From Ferribacterium limneticum (GTDB taxonomy: Bacteria; Pseudomonadota; Gammaproteobacteria; Burkholderiales; Rhodocyclaceae): a DNA stretch of 64,000 bases. The notes beneath the pieces were generated by a model. The model saw only the letters and a program-made list of their open reading frames with translations, had not been told where the DNA came from and did not search any database. This document shows, piece by piece, positions 8,618 through 17,229 of the stretch. The position numbers and the translations under genes were made by a program. The DNA is taken from NCBI RefSeq assembly GCF_020510585.1, contig NZ_CP075190.1, positions 992,501 through 1,056,500 on the forward strand. The letters run 5' to 3'. The number at the start of each line of letters is the position of its first letter. Position 1 is the first letter of the stretch.

Positions 8618-9607
8618 TTGAGCTACGCACAATTCATCAAGGAGATCGGACGCGGCGCCGAGGGCGCGCGTGATCTACCGCGCGACGATGCGCAGCAGAT
8701 TTACGCGGCGATGCTCGACGGCGGCGTGCCGGATCTCGAAATGGGCGCGATCATCCTTGGCCTGCGCGTCAAGGGCGAGTCGCTCGACGAAATGCTCGGT
8801 TTCATGGACGCCACCGCCGAGCGCACCCACCGTCTCGACATGCCGCACGGCCGCGTTCGGCCAGTCGCCCTGCCGACCTACAACGGGGCGCGCAAGGAGG
8901 CCAACCTGACGCCGCTGCTCGCCCTGCTGCTCCAGCGATTTGGTGTGCCAGTCGTGGTGCATGGCCTGTTGGAGGGGTTTGGCCGGGTGACCAGCGCCTA
9001 CATCTTCCGCGAGCTGGGCATCATGCCCGTCGCCTCGACGACGCAGGCCCAGATCGCCCTCGAAGAGAAAGGCCTGGCCTTCCTGCCGCTCAACGCGCTG
9101 TGCCCGGGCATCCACAACCTGCTCGGTCTGCGCAGCCGCCTTGGCGTGCGCAACAGCGCGCACAGCTTGGTCAAGCTGATCAACCCCTTCCACGGCGATG
9201 CCGTCCTGGTGGCGCCGGCGACGCATCCCGAATTTGTCGATCTGATGCGCGAAATCCTGCTCGTCCGTGGCGACCGTGCGCTGCTGCTGCGCGGCACCGA
9301 GGGCGAGCCCTTTGCCAATCCGAAACGCCGGCCGCGTCTTGAGTTCATCCACGACGGCGGGGTCGATACCCTGTTCGAGGCCGAGCACGAGAGCCTGCGC
9401 GCCTTGCCCAATCTGCCTGAGGCCAATGATGCGGTGAGCACGGCGAAATGGATCCGGCGCATTCTCGACAAGCAGGCGCCGCTGCCCAAGCCGATTGCCA
9501 ACCAGCTGGCCTGTCTGCTCTACGCCAGTGGTTACGCCGAGGATTTCAACCAGGCCAAGGCCATCGTCGCCGTTGAAGCCACCGGCCTGATTATCGGCGG
9601 CAACTGA
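8618..9607 (+). CDS. ybiB: YbiB family protein (anthranilate phosphoribosyltransferase fold, DNA-binding family)
   Basis: A 329-residue homologue of YbiB, related to anthranilate phosphoribosyltransferase (TrpD2 group) but associated in E. coli with nucleic-acid binding. The N-terminal helical domain (DDAQQIYAAMLDGGVPDLEMG) and the following GT3-like domain with HGLLEGFGRVTS and GIHNLLGLRSRLGVRNS are visible. The start is TTG at 8618, chosen because a strong GGAGGAG site lies just before it. It begins 18 bases after nasA, so it is almost surely in the nasA transcript. Its role in nitrate assimilation is unknown; the co-location is common in betaproteobacteria. Confidence 0.85.
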   Translation: MSYAQFIKEIGRGAEGARDLPRDDAQQIYAAMLDGGVPDLEMGAIILGLRVKGESLDEMLGFMDATAERTHRLDMPHGRVRPVALPTYNGARKEANLTPLLALLLQRFGVPVVVHGLLEGFGRVTSAYIFRELGIMPVASTTQAQIALEEKGLAFLPLNALCPGIHNLLGLRSRLGVRNSAHSLVKLINPFHGDAVLVAPATHPEFVDLMREILLVRGDRALLLRGTEGEPFANPKRRPRLEFIHDGGVDTLFEAEHESLRALPNLPEANDAVSTAKWIRRILDKQAPLPKPIANQLACLLYASGYAEDFNQAKAIVAVEATGLIIGGN

Positions 9608-9615
9608 ACTGAATC

Positions 9616-9632
9616 TGCACCGCGCTGGAACC
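9616..9632 (+). promoter_or_regulatory. Possible NtrC half-conserved site upstream of nirB
   Basis: TGCACC, five bases, then GGAACC resembles the NtrC consensus TGCACC-N5-GGTGCA in the left half and the first two bases of the right half. A further GGTGCG half site lies at 9647-9652. The location, about 100 bases before the nirB start of transcription, is right for an enhancer. Weak on sequence alone. Confidence 0.35.
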
Positions 9633-9659
9633 GCTTGCCCCGCCTTGGTGCGTGATTCC

Positions 9660-9694
9660 CACGGTCAACCGGAAAAAAAGCCTAAAAATCAAAA
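9660..9694 (+). repeat. Dispersed 34-bp element, copy 1
   Basis: Begins CACGGTCAACCGGAAAAAAA and goes on with GCC, an A-run and TCAAAAG. It lies just upstream of the nirB sigma-54 promoter. It belongs to the family described in the findings. Confidence 0.8.
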
Positions 9695-9705
9695 GCCTGA
9701 TCAGC

Positions 9706-9721
9706 TGGCACACTGATTGCA
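9706..9721 (+). promoter_or_regulatory. Sigma-54 promoter of nirB
   Basis: TGGCACACTGATTGCA has GG and GC separated by exactly ten bases and a full TGGCAC left box. The predicted start of transcription is near 9732, giving a leader of about 103 bases before nirB. Confidence 0.88.
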
Positions 9722-9745
9722 AGTGCTCTGCAGGTACAGCGAATC

Positions 9746-9783
9746 AACCGCCAACGTCGGCGGTTCGATGGCAACGACGTCAT
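9746..9783 (+). ncRNA. Two-hairpin ANTAR-type leader of nirB (likely NasT target)
   Basis: Hairpin 1: arms AACCGCC (9746-9752) and GGCGGTT (9759-9765) close the hexaloop AACGTC. Hairpin 2: arms ATGGC (9768-9772) and GTCAT (9779-9783) close the hexaloop AACGAC. Both loops have A at position 1 and G at position 4, the known signature of RNA bound by ANTAR proteins, and the hairpins are two bases apart. A third small hairpin (GCACCC / GGGTGC, 9801-9814) follows but has no U-run, so control may be on translation or by an unrecognised terminator. Confidence 0.72.
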
Positions 9784-9834
9784 GCGCTGAAGTAAATTTT
9801 GCACCCTCGGGTGCGCGCAACGTTGGAGTCAACC

Positions 9835-12291
9835 ATGAGCACAACCGCTGTCAAACCTCGTCTCGTCCTGATCGGCAACGGCATGGCCGGTGTCCGCACC
9901 GTCGAAGAACTGCTGAAGATCAAGCCGGATCATTACGACATCACGATCTTCGGCGCCGAGCCGCACCCGAACTACAACCGCATCCTGCTTTCCCCGGTTC
10001 TCGCCGGTGAAATGACCATTTCCGAGATCGTCCTCAACGAACTCGAGTGGTACAAGGAAAACAACATCAAGCTGCACACCGGCAAGCAGATCAAGACCAT
10101 CGACCGCGTCAAGCGCAAGGTCATCGCCGACGACGGCACGGAAGAGGAATACGACCGCCTGCTCATCGCTACCGGCTCGACGCCTTTCATGCTGCCGATT
10201 CCCGGCAACGACCTGCCCGGCGTCATCGGTTACCGCGACATCAAGGATACAGACGAGATGATCGAAGCCGCCAAGCTGCACAAGCACGCGGTGGTCATCG
10301 GCGGCGGCCTGCTCGGCCTCGAAGCGGCCAACGGCCTCAAGCTGCGTGGCATGGACGTCACCGTCGTGCACCTCGGCCCGTGGCTGCTTGAGCGTCAGCT
10401 CGACGAAGTCGCCGGCAAGATGCTGCAGAAATCGCTCGAAGACAAGGGCCTCAAGTTCCTGCTGCAAAAGCAGACCGAGGCACTGATTCAGGGCGAATCC
10501 GGCCGCGTCGCCGCGATCCGCTTCAAGGACGGCATGCAGATTCCGGCCGACCTCGTCGTCATGGCCGCCGGCATCCGCCCCAACTATTCGCTGGCTGAAT
10601 CCTCCGGCATCTACTGCAACCGCGGCATCGTGGTGAACGACACGATGCAGACCTACGACCCGAAGGTCTACGCCGTCGGCGAGTGCGTCACCCACCGCGG
10701 CATTGCCTACGGCCTGGTCGCCCCGCTCTTCGAGCAGGCCAAGGTTGCGGCCAACCATCTGGCCGGCTACGGTATCGGCCGCTACACTGGCTCGGTGACG
10801 TCGACCAAGCTCAAGGTCACCGGCATCGACCTGTTCTCGGCCGGCAACTACATGGGCGGCGAGGGCACCGAGGAAATCCTGCTCAACGACCCGCATGGCG
10901 GCGTGTACAAGAAGCTGGTCATCAAGGACAACAAGCTGGTCGGCGGCGTAATGTACGGCGACACGGCCGATGGCCCATGGTACTTCCAGCTGCTCAAGGA
11001 CGGCCGCGACATCCACGACATCCGCGACTCGCTGATCTTCGGCCAGTCGCTGGTCGGCGACGTCGGTCATGCCGGCAAGAGCAAGGCGGCCGAGATGGCC
11101 GACAGCGCCGAGGTTTGCGGCTGCAACGGCATCACCAAGGGAGTCATCGTCCAGGCCATCAAGGCCAAGGGATTGTTCACGCTCGATGAGGTCAAGAAGC
11201 ACACCAAGGCAGCGTCGTCCTGCGGTTCCTGTGCCGGCCTCGTCGAACAGATTCTCGCTTCGACCATCGGCGGCGCTTACACCCCGGCCGCTTCCGACAA
11301 GAAGCCGATGTGCGGCTGTACCGAGCACTCGCACGACAAGGTTCGCAAACTGATCCTCGAAGAGCACCTGACGACCAAGGAAACCGTTTTTGCCGAACTC
11401 GGCTGGACGACGCCGAACGGTTGCGACAAGTGCCGCCCGGCCATTAACTACTACCTGATCTCGACCTGGCCGCACGAAGCCAAGGACGATCCGCAATCAC
11501 GCTTCATCAACGAGCGGGCCCACGCCAACATCCAGAAAGACGGCACCTATTCGGTCGTGCCACGCATGTGGGGCGGCCTGACCAACCCCAAGGAGTTGCG
11601 CGCCATCGCCGATGCGGCTGAAAAGTACAACGTGCCGACCGTGAAAGTCACCGGCGGCCAGCGTATCGACTTGCTCGGCATCAAGAAGGAAGACCTGCCT
11701 GGCATCTGGGCCGATCTCAACGCCGCCGGCATGGTCTCCGGCCACGCCTACGGCAAGTCGATCCGCACCGTCAAAACCTGCGTCGGCATGGAGCACTGTC
11801 GTTTCGGCACGCAACTGGCCATGTCGATGGGCGTCAAGCTCGAAAAAATGCTGTTCGACATGTACGCCCCGCACAAGGTCAAGCTCGCCGTCTCCGGCTG
11901 CCCGCGCAACTGCGCCGAAGCCGGCATCAAGGACGTCGGCGTGATTGGCGTCGATTCCGGCTACGAGCTCTACATCGGTGGCAACGGCGGTATCAAGACC
12001 GAAGTCGCCCAGTTCCTGTGCAAGGTGAAATCCGACGAAGAGGTCATGGAATATTCCGGCGCCTTCCTCCAGCTTTACCGCCTCGAAGGCTGGTACCTCG
12101 AGCGTACCTGCCACTGGCTGGAACGCGTCGGCATGGACTACGTGAAAGGCAAGATCGTCGAGGATGAAGAAGGCCGCAAGGCGCTCTACGCCGCGCTGCT
12201 CGACGCCCTGAAGGACGCCAAGGATCCGTGGGCGACCTCGCGCGAAGAAGGCCCCGTCAAGCAATTCATCCCCATCATGGTCGAAGCCTGA
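9835..12291 (+). CDS. nirB: NAD(P)H-dependent assimilatory nitrite reductase, large subunit
   Basis: Reduces nitrite to ammonium in the cytoplasm. About 818 residues. The N-terminal FAD/NAD part has GNGMAGV near the start and GGGLLGLEAANG at about 155. Two BFD-like [2Fe-2S] stretches follow (CGCNG near 427 with CGSC near 461, and CGCTEH near 492 with CDKC near 530). The siroheme/[4Fe-4S] ligands are C-X5-C in CVGMEHC (about 649) and C-X3-C in CPRNC (about 688). The ATG at 9835 has a GGAG site seven bases before it and agrees with family N-termini; an upstream ATG at 9799 lies inside the leader structures. nirD follows. Confidence 0.96.
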   Translation: MSTTAVKPRLVLIGNGMAGVRTVEELLKIKPDHYDITIFGAEPHPNYNRILLSPVLAGEMTISEIVLNELEWYKENNIKLHTGKQIKTIDRVKRKVIADDGTEEEYDRLLIATGSTPFMLPIPGNDLPGVIGYRDIKDTDEMIEAAKLHKHAVVIGGGLLGLEAANGLKLRGMDVTVVHLGPWLLERQLDEVAGKMLQKSLEDKGLKFLLQKQTEALIQGESGRVAAIRFKDGMQIPADLVVMAAGIRPNYSLAESSGIYCNRGIVVNDTMQTYDPKVYAVGECVTHRGIAYGLVAPLFEQAKVAANHLAGYGIGRYTGSVTSTKLKVTGIDLFSAGNYMGGEGTEEILLNDPHGGVYKKLVIKDNKLVGGVMYGDTADGPWYFQLLKDGRDIHDIRDSLIFGQSLVGDVGHAGKSKAAEMADSAEVCGCNGITKGVIVQAIKAKGLFTLDEVKKHTKAASSCGSCAGLVEQILASTIGGAYTPAASDKKPMCGCTEHSHDKVRKLILEEHLTTKETVFAELGWTTPNGCDKCRPAINYYLISTWPHEAKDDPQSRFINERAHANIQKDGTYSVVPRMWGGLTNPKELRAIADAAEKYNVPTVKVTGGQRIDLLGIKKEDLPGIWADLNAAGMVSGHAYGKSIRTVKTCVGMEHCRFGTQLAMSMGVKLEKMLFDMYAPHKVKLAVSGCPRNCAEAGIKDVGVIGVDSGYELYIGGNGGIKTEVAQFLCKVKSDEEVMEYSGAFLQLYRLEGWYLERTCHWLERVGMDYVKGKIVEDEEGRKALYAALLDALKDAKDPWATSREEGPVKQFIPIMVEA

Positions 12292-12308
12292 AAACCGAGG
12301 ACAAAAAA

Positions 12309-12620
12309 ATGAGCAACTGGAAACTGATCTGCAAACTGGAAGACATCCCGCAACTCGGCTCGCGCGTCGTCCATTGGGAAGAGCGCGGCAAGATCGCCGT
12401 CTTCCGTACCTCCGACGATGACGTCTTTGCCCTGCACGACAAATGCCCGCACAAGGGCGGCCCGTTGTCGCAAGGCATCGTGCACGGCAAGCGCGTGACC
12501 TGTCCGCTGCACGGCTGGAACATCGGCCTCGAAGACGGCCAGGCCGTCGCGCCGGATGTCGGCGGCTGCAAGAAGTTCGAAGTCAAGGTCGAGAACGGCG
12601 AAGTCTTCATGGCCGCCTGA
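12309..12620 (+). CDS. nirD: Nitrite reductase small subunit (Rieske-type)
   Basis: A 103-residue soluble Rieske-fold protein that partners NirB. The [2Fe-2S] motifs are CPHKGG and CPLHGW, spaced as in NirD. It starts 17 bases after the nirB stop and is part of the same transcript. Length is normal. Confidence 0.95.
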   Translation: MSNWKLICKLEDIPQLGSRVVHWEERGKIAVFRTSDDDVFALHDKCPHKGGPLSQGIVHGKRVTCPLHGWNIGLEDGQAVAPDVGGCKKFEVKVENGEVFMAA

Positions 12621-12663
12621 GCGGCCTGTGCACTATTCGGGCTGACAGCGTCGGCAGCCCGCC

Positions 12664-12715
12664 AACCCCGTCGTCGGGGTTCTGCTTCCCCGGTCTTGAG
12701 AGCGGGCCGGGGAGC
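12664..12715 (+). terminator. Two hairpins between nirD and nirC
   Basis: AACCCCG / CGGGGTT with a TCGT loop (12664-12681) is followed by GCTTCCCCGG / CCGGGGAGC (12684-12715) and a short TTTCATT. They may lower read-through into nirC or protect the nirBD mRNA. The run of U is too short for a strong terminator. Confidence 0.5.
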
Positions 12716-12750
12716 TTTCATTCCAAACCAAATCCAAAAAAGGAAAATCC

Positions 12751-13563
12751 ATGGCCTATCTGGCTCCGACCGAATTCGTCACCAAAATGATCGACGCCGG
12801 CGAATCGAAAATATTCATGTCCACGCGCGATACGCTGATCCGGGCCTACATGGCCGGTGCCATCCTGGCGCTGGCCGCAGCGTTTGCCATCACCGTCAAC
12901 GTTCAGACCGGGCAGCCACTGGTCGGCGCGATGCTGTTCCCGGTCGGCTTCATTCTGCTTTATCTCCTCGGCTTTGACCTGCTGACCGGCGTCTTCACGC
13001 TCTGCCCGCTGGCCCTGATCGACAAGCGTCCGGGCGTCACGATCGGCGGCATCCTGCGCAACTGGGGGCTGGTCTTCGTCGGCAACTTCGCCGGCGCCCT
13101 GACCGTGGCGATCATCATGGCGATCATCTGGACCTTCGGTTTTACCGAAGCGCCCAATGCCGTGGCCCAGAAAATCGGCACCATCGGCGAAGGCCGCACC
13201 GTCGGCTATGCCGCGCACGGCGCCGCCGGCATGCTGACCCTGTTCCTGCGCGGCGTGCTGTGCAACTGGATGGTGTCCACCGGCGTCGTCGGCGCCATGG
13301 TCTGTACCAACGTGACCGGCAAGGTCGTCACCATGTGGATGCCGATCATGGTCTTCTTCTACATGGGCTTCGAGCACTCCATCGTCAATATGTTCCTGTT
13401 TCCGTCCGGCCTGATGCTCGGTGGCAACTTCTCGATCTACGACTACATGGTCTGGAACGAGATCCCGACCGTGCTCGGCAATCTGGTCGGCGGCATCGCC
13501 TTCGTCGGCCTGACGCTCTACTCCACCCACGTGCGCACCGCACCGAAGCGTAACGCCGCCTGA
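12751..13563 (+). CDS. nirC: Formate/nitrite channel family protein, likely nitrite channel NirC
   Basis: A 270-residue FNT-family membrane protein with about six helices. Family segments visible include ESKIFMSTRDTLIRAYMAGA at the N-terminus, FGCNW-like GVLCNWMVSTG in the middle, and GFEHSIVNMFLFPSGLMLG near the end. Position after nirBD points to nitrite transport rather than formate. A strong terminator closes the unit. Confidence 0.9.
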   Translation: MAYLAPTEFVTKMIDAGESKIFMSTRDTLIRAYMAGAILALAAAFAITVNVQTGQPLVGAMLFPVGFILLYLLGFDLLTGVFTLCPLALIDKRPGVTIGGILRNWGLVFVGNFAGALTVAIIMAIIWTFGFTEAPNAVAQKIGTIGEGRTVGYAAHGAAGMLTLFLRGVLCNWMVSTGVVGAMVCTNVTGKVVTMWMPIMVFFYMGFEHSIVNMFLFPSGLMLGGNFSIYDYMVWNEIPTVLGNLVGGIAFVGLTLYSTHVRTAPKRNAA

Positions 13564-13582
13564 TCCGGTTGATATACAGTCG

Positions 13583-13615
13583 AAGCCCCTGCCCGCGCGG
13601 GACAGGGGCTTTTTT
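13583..13615 (+). terminator. Intrinsic terminator after nirC
   Basis: AAGCCCCTG pairs with CAGGGGCTT and six T follow. It closes the nirBDC unit 16 bases before the next gene. Confidence 0.9.
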
Positions 13616-13630
13616 GTCTTCCCTGACCTC

Positions 13631-15361
13631 ATGAGCCACCAACTAAAAATCACCGTCGGGCAGTATTCCGATAAGGGCCGCAAGGAAATCAACCAGGATT
13701 TCCATGGCGTGCTCGTTCCCAGGGAGCCGCAACTCGGCAGCAAGGGCATCGCCATCGCTCTGGCCGACGGCATCAGTAGCAGCGATGTCAGCCAGGAGGC
13801 GGCGCAGGCCGCCGTCACTGCCTTTCTTGACGATTATTACTGCACCTCCGACGCCTGGTCGGTCAAAACCTCGGCCGAGCACGTGCTGGCCGCCACCAAC
13901 ACCTGGCTGCATTCGCAGACCCAGCAAAGCCATCACCGTTACGACCGGGAGCGTGGCTATGTCTGTACCTTCAGCGGCATCATCATCAAGTCGCGGACGG
14001 CCCACCTGTTCCATGTTGGCGATGCGCGGATCTACCGCCTGCGCGGCGCGGCGCTTGAGCAGCTGACCGAGGATCATCGCGTCCGCGTCTCGTCGGTGCA
14101 AAGCTATCTGGCGCGGGCGCTCGGCATGGACCGCAAGGTCGAAGTCGATTACCAGGCGCTGCCGCTGGAGGAGGGCGAACTCCTGTTGCTGGCGACTGAT
14201 GGCGTCTATGAATTCACCGATGCCGCCTGTGTCGCGGCAGCTATCGAAGGCTGCGCCGGCAATCTCGATCAGGCGGCCCAGGCCATTGTCGAAGAGGCCT
14301 TGAAGCGCGGCAGCGGCGACAACCTGACGCTCCAGATCGTCCGTATCGACGAGCTGCCGACGCCGGAATCGAACGAAATGTTCCGGCAGCTCTCCGAACT
14401 GCCCTTCCCGCCGGCACTCGATGCGCGGATGGATTTCGACGGCTACCGGATCGTCCGCGAAATCAAGGGCAGCGCCCGCAGCCACATCTATCTGGCGGTC
14501 GATGGTGAAACCGGCGAGCGCGTCGTCATCAAGACGCCATCGGTCGACCTGCAGGCCAATCCGGCCTATTTAGAACGCTTCCTGATGGAAGAGTGGATCG
14601 CCAAGCGCATCAACAGCCCGCATGTGCTCAAGCCGTGCTCGCCAACGCGCCAGCGTCACTACATCTACGTCGTCACCGAATACATCGAAGGCCAGACCCT
14701 GGCCCAGTGGATGATCGACAACCCCAAGCCCGAACTGCCGGCCGTGCGCGGCATCGTCGAACAGATCGCCAAGGGCCTGCAGGCCTTCCACCGCCTCGAA
14801 ATGGTGCATCAGGATCTGAAGCCGGACAACATCATGATCGACGGCACCGGCACCGTGAAAATCATCGACTTCGGTGCGACAAGGGTCGCTGGCGTCATGG
14901 AAATCGCCACGCCCATCGAGCAGATCAATCTGCTCGGTTCAGCCGCCTACGCCGCGCCGGAATACTTTCTCGGCGAAAACGGCTCGTCGCGTTCCGACAT
15001 CTTCTCGCTCGGCGTCATCGCCTACCAGATGCTCTCCGGCAAGCTGCCCTACGGCGTCGAAGTCGCCAAATCGCGGACCAGGGCGGCGCAGAAAAAGCTC
15101 GCCTATCAAACCGTCCTCAACGAAGAACGCGAAATCCCGGCCTGGATAGACGACGCCATCCGCAAAGCCGTCGAACCGAACCCCTTTGATCGCTACGAAG
15201 AGCTTTCCGAATTCATCTACGACCTCCATCACCCGAATAACGAATTCCTCAACAAGACCAAACCGCCGCTCATCGAGCGCAACCCGGTGATCTTCTGGAA
15301 GAGCGTTTCTTTCGTGCTGATGCTGGTGCTGCTCATGGTGAGCGCCGTTCGCTTTCACTGA
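13631..15361 (+). CDS. Bifunctional PP2C phosphatase / serine-threonine protein kinase, copy 1
   Basis: A 576-residue fusion. Residues about 1-240 are a PP2C phosphatase (NQDFHG, ADGISSSDVS, GDARIYRL, ATDGVYEF, GSGDNLTL hold the metal-binding aspartates). Residues about 270-540 are a protein kinase: lysine in VVIKTP, catalytic loop HQDLKPDN (HQD instead of HRD), and DFG in IIDFGAT. The glycine-rich loop is poor (IKGSARSHIYLAV). A single membrane helix ends the protein, so both domains face the cytoplasm. Similar fusions sit in nitrate-assimilation clusters of other bacteria (in Pseudomonas aeruginosa a kinase gene adjoins nirBD), but the substrate is not known. Confidence 0.88.
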   Translation: MSHQLKITVGQYSDKGRKEINQDFHGVLVPREPQLGSKGIAIALADGISSSDVSQEAAQAAVTAFLDDYYCTSDAWSVKTSAEHVLAATNTWLHSQTQQSHHRYDRERGYVCTFSGIIIKSRTAHLFHVGDARIYRLRGAALEQLTEDHRVRVSSVQSYLARALGMDRKVEVDYQALPLEEGELLLLATDGVYEFTDAACVAAAIEGCAGNLDQAAQAIVEEALKRGSGDNLTLQIVRIDELPTPESNEMFRQLSELPFPPALDARMDFDGYRIVREIKGSARSHIYLAVDGETGERVVIKTPSVDLQANPAYLERFLMEEWIAKRINSPHVLKPCSPTRQRHYIYVVTEYIEGQTLAQWMIDNPKPELPAVRGIVEQIAKGLQAFHRLEMVHQDLKPDNIMIDGTGTVKIIDFGATRVAGVMEIATPIEQINLLGSAAYAAPEYFLGENGSSRSDIFSLGVIAYQMLSGKLPYGVEVAKSRTRAAQKKLAYQTVLNEEREIPAWIDDAIRKAVEPNPFDRYEELSEFIYDLHHPNNEFLNKTKPPLIERNPVIFWKSVSFVLMLVLLMVSAVRFH

Positions 15362-15391
15362 CGGGCCTGCCGGCAGTCAGAAAGCGCGTCC

Positions 15392-15426
15392 TGCGGTCAA
15401 CCGGAAAAAAGGGCAAAAATCAAAAT
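15392..15426 (+). repeat. Dispersed 34-bp element, copy 2
   Basis: Begins TGCGGTCAACCGGAAAAAAG, then GGC, an A-run and TCAAAATG. It lies in the gap after the kinase fusion. Confidence 0.82.
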
Positions 15427-15515
15427 GGCGGCCCGATTTCGGTCGGCCGCCCCATTGCTGAACATCGCTGGCCGACGAGTTGTCATCCAGCTAATTGAAG
15501 GAACTGGTGAATCAA

Positions 15516-15947
15516 ATGTCTTTGTCAGGTCATCGCAAAATAAATCGTCTTCTCGGTGCCGACTACGGGATCAGCGAGCCGGAAGAAGTGCACATCATGC
15601 TGATTCCGCATCTTCATCTGTCGCACCTGCTGGCGACTGGCGAATGGAACAACTTGCATGTCGCTTCGGTCGCCGGCGTATTCAACGTTGCCCTGGCGCT
15701 GGCCTACATCAACAAGGATCGCCGCTCGATCAATTTCTACAGCGGCATTCAGAACCTGCTGCTGGCCATCGCCAATGGCCAGGTCTTTGGCGATACCGAG
15801 AAGCGGCGTCTGCGGACGGTGCTTTCCGAAGCCGACAAGTACGTCTGCGCCCAACGCAAGACCGACATCCTGACGGCGATCCGCATGGTCGAATATCAGA
15901 TTCAGCACGCCCCGCCCGAGACCGTTATCCGCCCTGACGCGGCCTAA
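15516..15947 (+). CDS. Hypothetical protein
   Basis: A predicted soluble, mostly helical protein of about 143 residues that I do not recognise. Noticeable parts are a histidine-rich stretch (IPHLHLSHLL, about residues 29-38), a small-residue helix (VAGVFNVALALAYIN) and a charged C-terminal half. I chose ATG 15516; a TTG at 15495 is in frame upstream but lies on the GAAGGA ribosome-binding site. It stands alone between two copies of the dispersed element, in the middle of the nitrogen island, so a role linked to nitrate use is possible but unproven. Confidence 0.65.
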   Translation: MSLSGHRKINRLLGADYGISEPEEVHIMLIPHLHLSHLLATGEWNNLHVASVAGVFNVALALAYINKDRRSINFYSGIQNLLLAIANGQVFGDTEKRRLRTVLSEADKYVCAQRKTDILTAIRMVEYQIQHAPPETVIRPDAA

Positions 15948-15990
15948 GGAGGCGAGGTGATTGCACCATGGCTGGCTAAAAATAGATTGC

Positions 15991-16026
15991 TACGGTCAAC
16001 CGGAAAAAAGGGCTGAAAATGAAATG
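15991..16026 (+). repeat. Dispersed 34-bp element, copy 3
   Basis: Begins TACGGTCAACCGGAAAAAAG, then GGCTG, an A-run and TGAAATG. Only about 600 bases from copy 2, with one gene between. Confidence 0.82.
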
Positions 16027-16119
16027 CCGCCGCCAGCGTTCGCTATCGAACAGAGCGGATAGTTGGTAGAGAATATGTTGGCGGTATTCGCAGTTTCTTC
16101 CTACTGAGCGGGGCATGCC

Positions 16120-17217
16120 ATGTTGAGACGCAGACAGTTTGTCGTGGGCGCGGGTGCTTTGGCGGTTGCGGCGCCGTTTCTGGTGGGCTGTTCATCCGGC
16201 TCGCCTGTTGAGGATGCGGCTCGCCGCCTTCGTCGCCCGGGGGCGGTGGGCACCGGCGACCGTGCGCTGCTGCTCGGCGAACTGGTGCGCCATGCCACGC
16301 TGGCGCCGTCGAGCCACAACACCCAGTGCTGGAAGTTTCGTGTTCAGGAAGGCTTGATCACCATCGCCCCGGACCTCTCGCGGCGCTGCCCAGCGGTTGA
16401 TCCGGATGACCATCATCTGTTCGTTTCGCTGGGCTGTGCCAGCGAAAACCTGGCGCAGGCTGCGTTGGCCAACGGGCTGCAGGCCGGCGCCAGCTTCGAT
16501 CCGGCCGGGGATGGCGCGGTTGCGGTGCGGCTGGAGGCGACCAAGGCCCATGTCTCACCGCTGTTTCAGGCGATTGCCGAGCGGCAGTGCACCCGCGGCG
16601 ACTACGATGGCCGGCCGCTGTCCACCGCGGAGCTTCGCCTGCTTGAACAGGCCGGCAGCGGCAATGGGGTGCGCCTGTTGCTGCTGACGGAACGGTCGGT
16701 GATGGAGACGGTTCTCGACTATGTGCTAGCCGCCAACACGGCGCAAATAGATGATCCGGCTTTCATCGCGGAGCTGAAAATGTGGATTCGCTTCAGCAAT
16801 GACGAAGCGATCCGGACTGGCGATGGCCTGTTCGCAGGCGCCACGGGCAACCCGGCCGTGCCGCGCTGGCTGGGCAGCCCGATGATGGGGCTGTTCTTCA
16901 CGGCAAAATCCGAGAACGAGCGCTACGCCCGGCAAATTCGCAACTCGGCCGGCATCGCCGTGTTCGTTTCGGAGGTCAGCGACAAGGCGCATTGGGTGGA
17001 AACCGGCCGCTGCTACGAGCGCTTCGCCTTGCAGGCGACGGCGCTGGGCATTCGCAATGCGTTGCTCAATCAACCGGTCGAGGTCGCCGCGCTCCGGCCA
17101 CAGTTTGCCGCTGCCATTGGCCTCGGCGACCGGCGGCCTGATCTGGTTGTGCGCTTCGGCCGCGGACCGAGCATGCCCATGTCCATGCGACGGCCGGTTG
17201 AGGCTGTGCTGGTCTGA
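16120..17217 (+). CDS. Tat-exported nitroreductase-like protein (Acg family)
   Basis: A 365-residue flavin-type nitroreductase-fold protein similar to the Acg family. The N-terminus MLRRRQFVVGAGALAVAA is a twin-arginine signal and GCSSG after it looks like a lipobox, so the protein is likely a periplasmic lipoprotein. The fold's signature HATLAPSSHNTQCWKF comes early, and paired nitroreductase-like halves follow (DDHHLFVSLGCASENL; FALQATALGIRNALLNQP). The function is unknown; Acg proteins lack proven nitroreductase activity in several species. The next gene starts 12 bases downstream. Confidence 0.78.
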   Translation: MLRRRQFVVGAGALAVAAPFLVGCSSGSPVEDAARRLRRPGAVGTGDRALLLGELVRHATLAPSSHNTQCWKFRVQEGLITIAPDLSRRCPAVDPDDHHLFVSLGCASENLAQAALANGLQAGASFDPAGDGAVAVRLEATKAHVSPLFQAIAERQCTRGDYDGRPLSTAELRLLEQAGSGNGVRLLLLTERSVMETVLDYVLAANTAQIDDPAFIAELKMWIRFSNDEAIRTGDGLFAGATGNPAVPRWLGSPMMGLFFTAKSENERYARQIRNSAGIAVFVSEVSDKAHWVETGRCYERFALQATALGIRNALLNQPVEVAALRPQFAAAIGLGDRRPDLVVRFGRGPSMPMSMRRPVEAVLV

Positions 17218-17229
17218 TTCGGAGAAAGA

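Noticed and set aside
9829..11496. A 555-codon open frame antisense to nirB
   Set aside because: It mirrors the codon bias of nirB on the other strand, has no family motif, and nirB itself is certain.
15469..15484. A sigma-54-like word, TGGC then ten-base spacing to GT, before the hypothetical gene at 15516
   Set aside because: The -12 GC is GT and the rest is poor; spacing alone is not enough.
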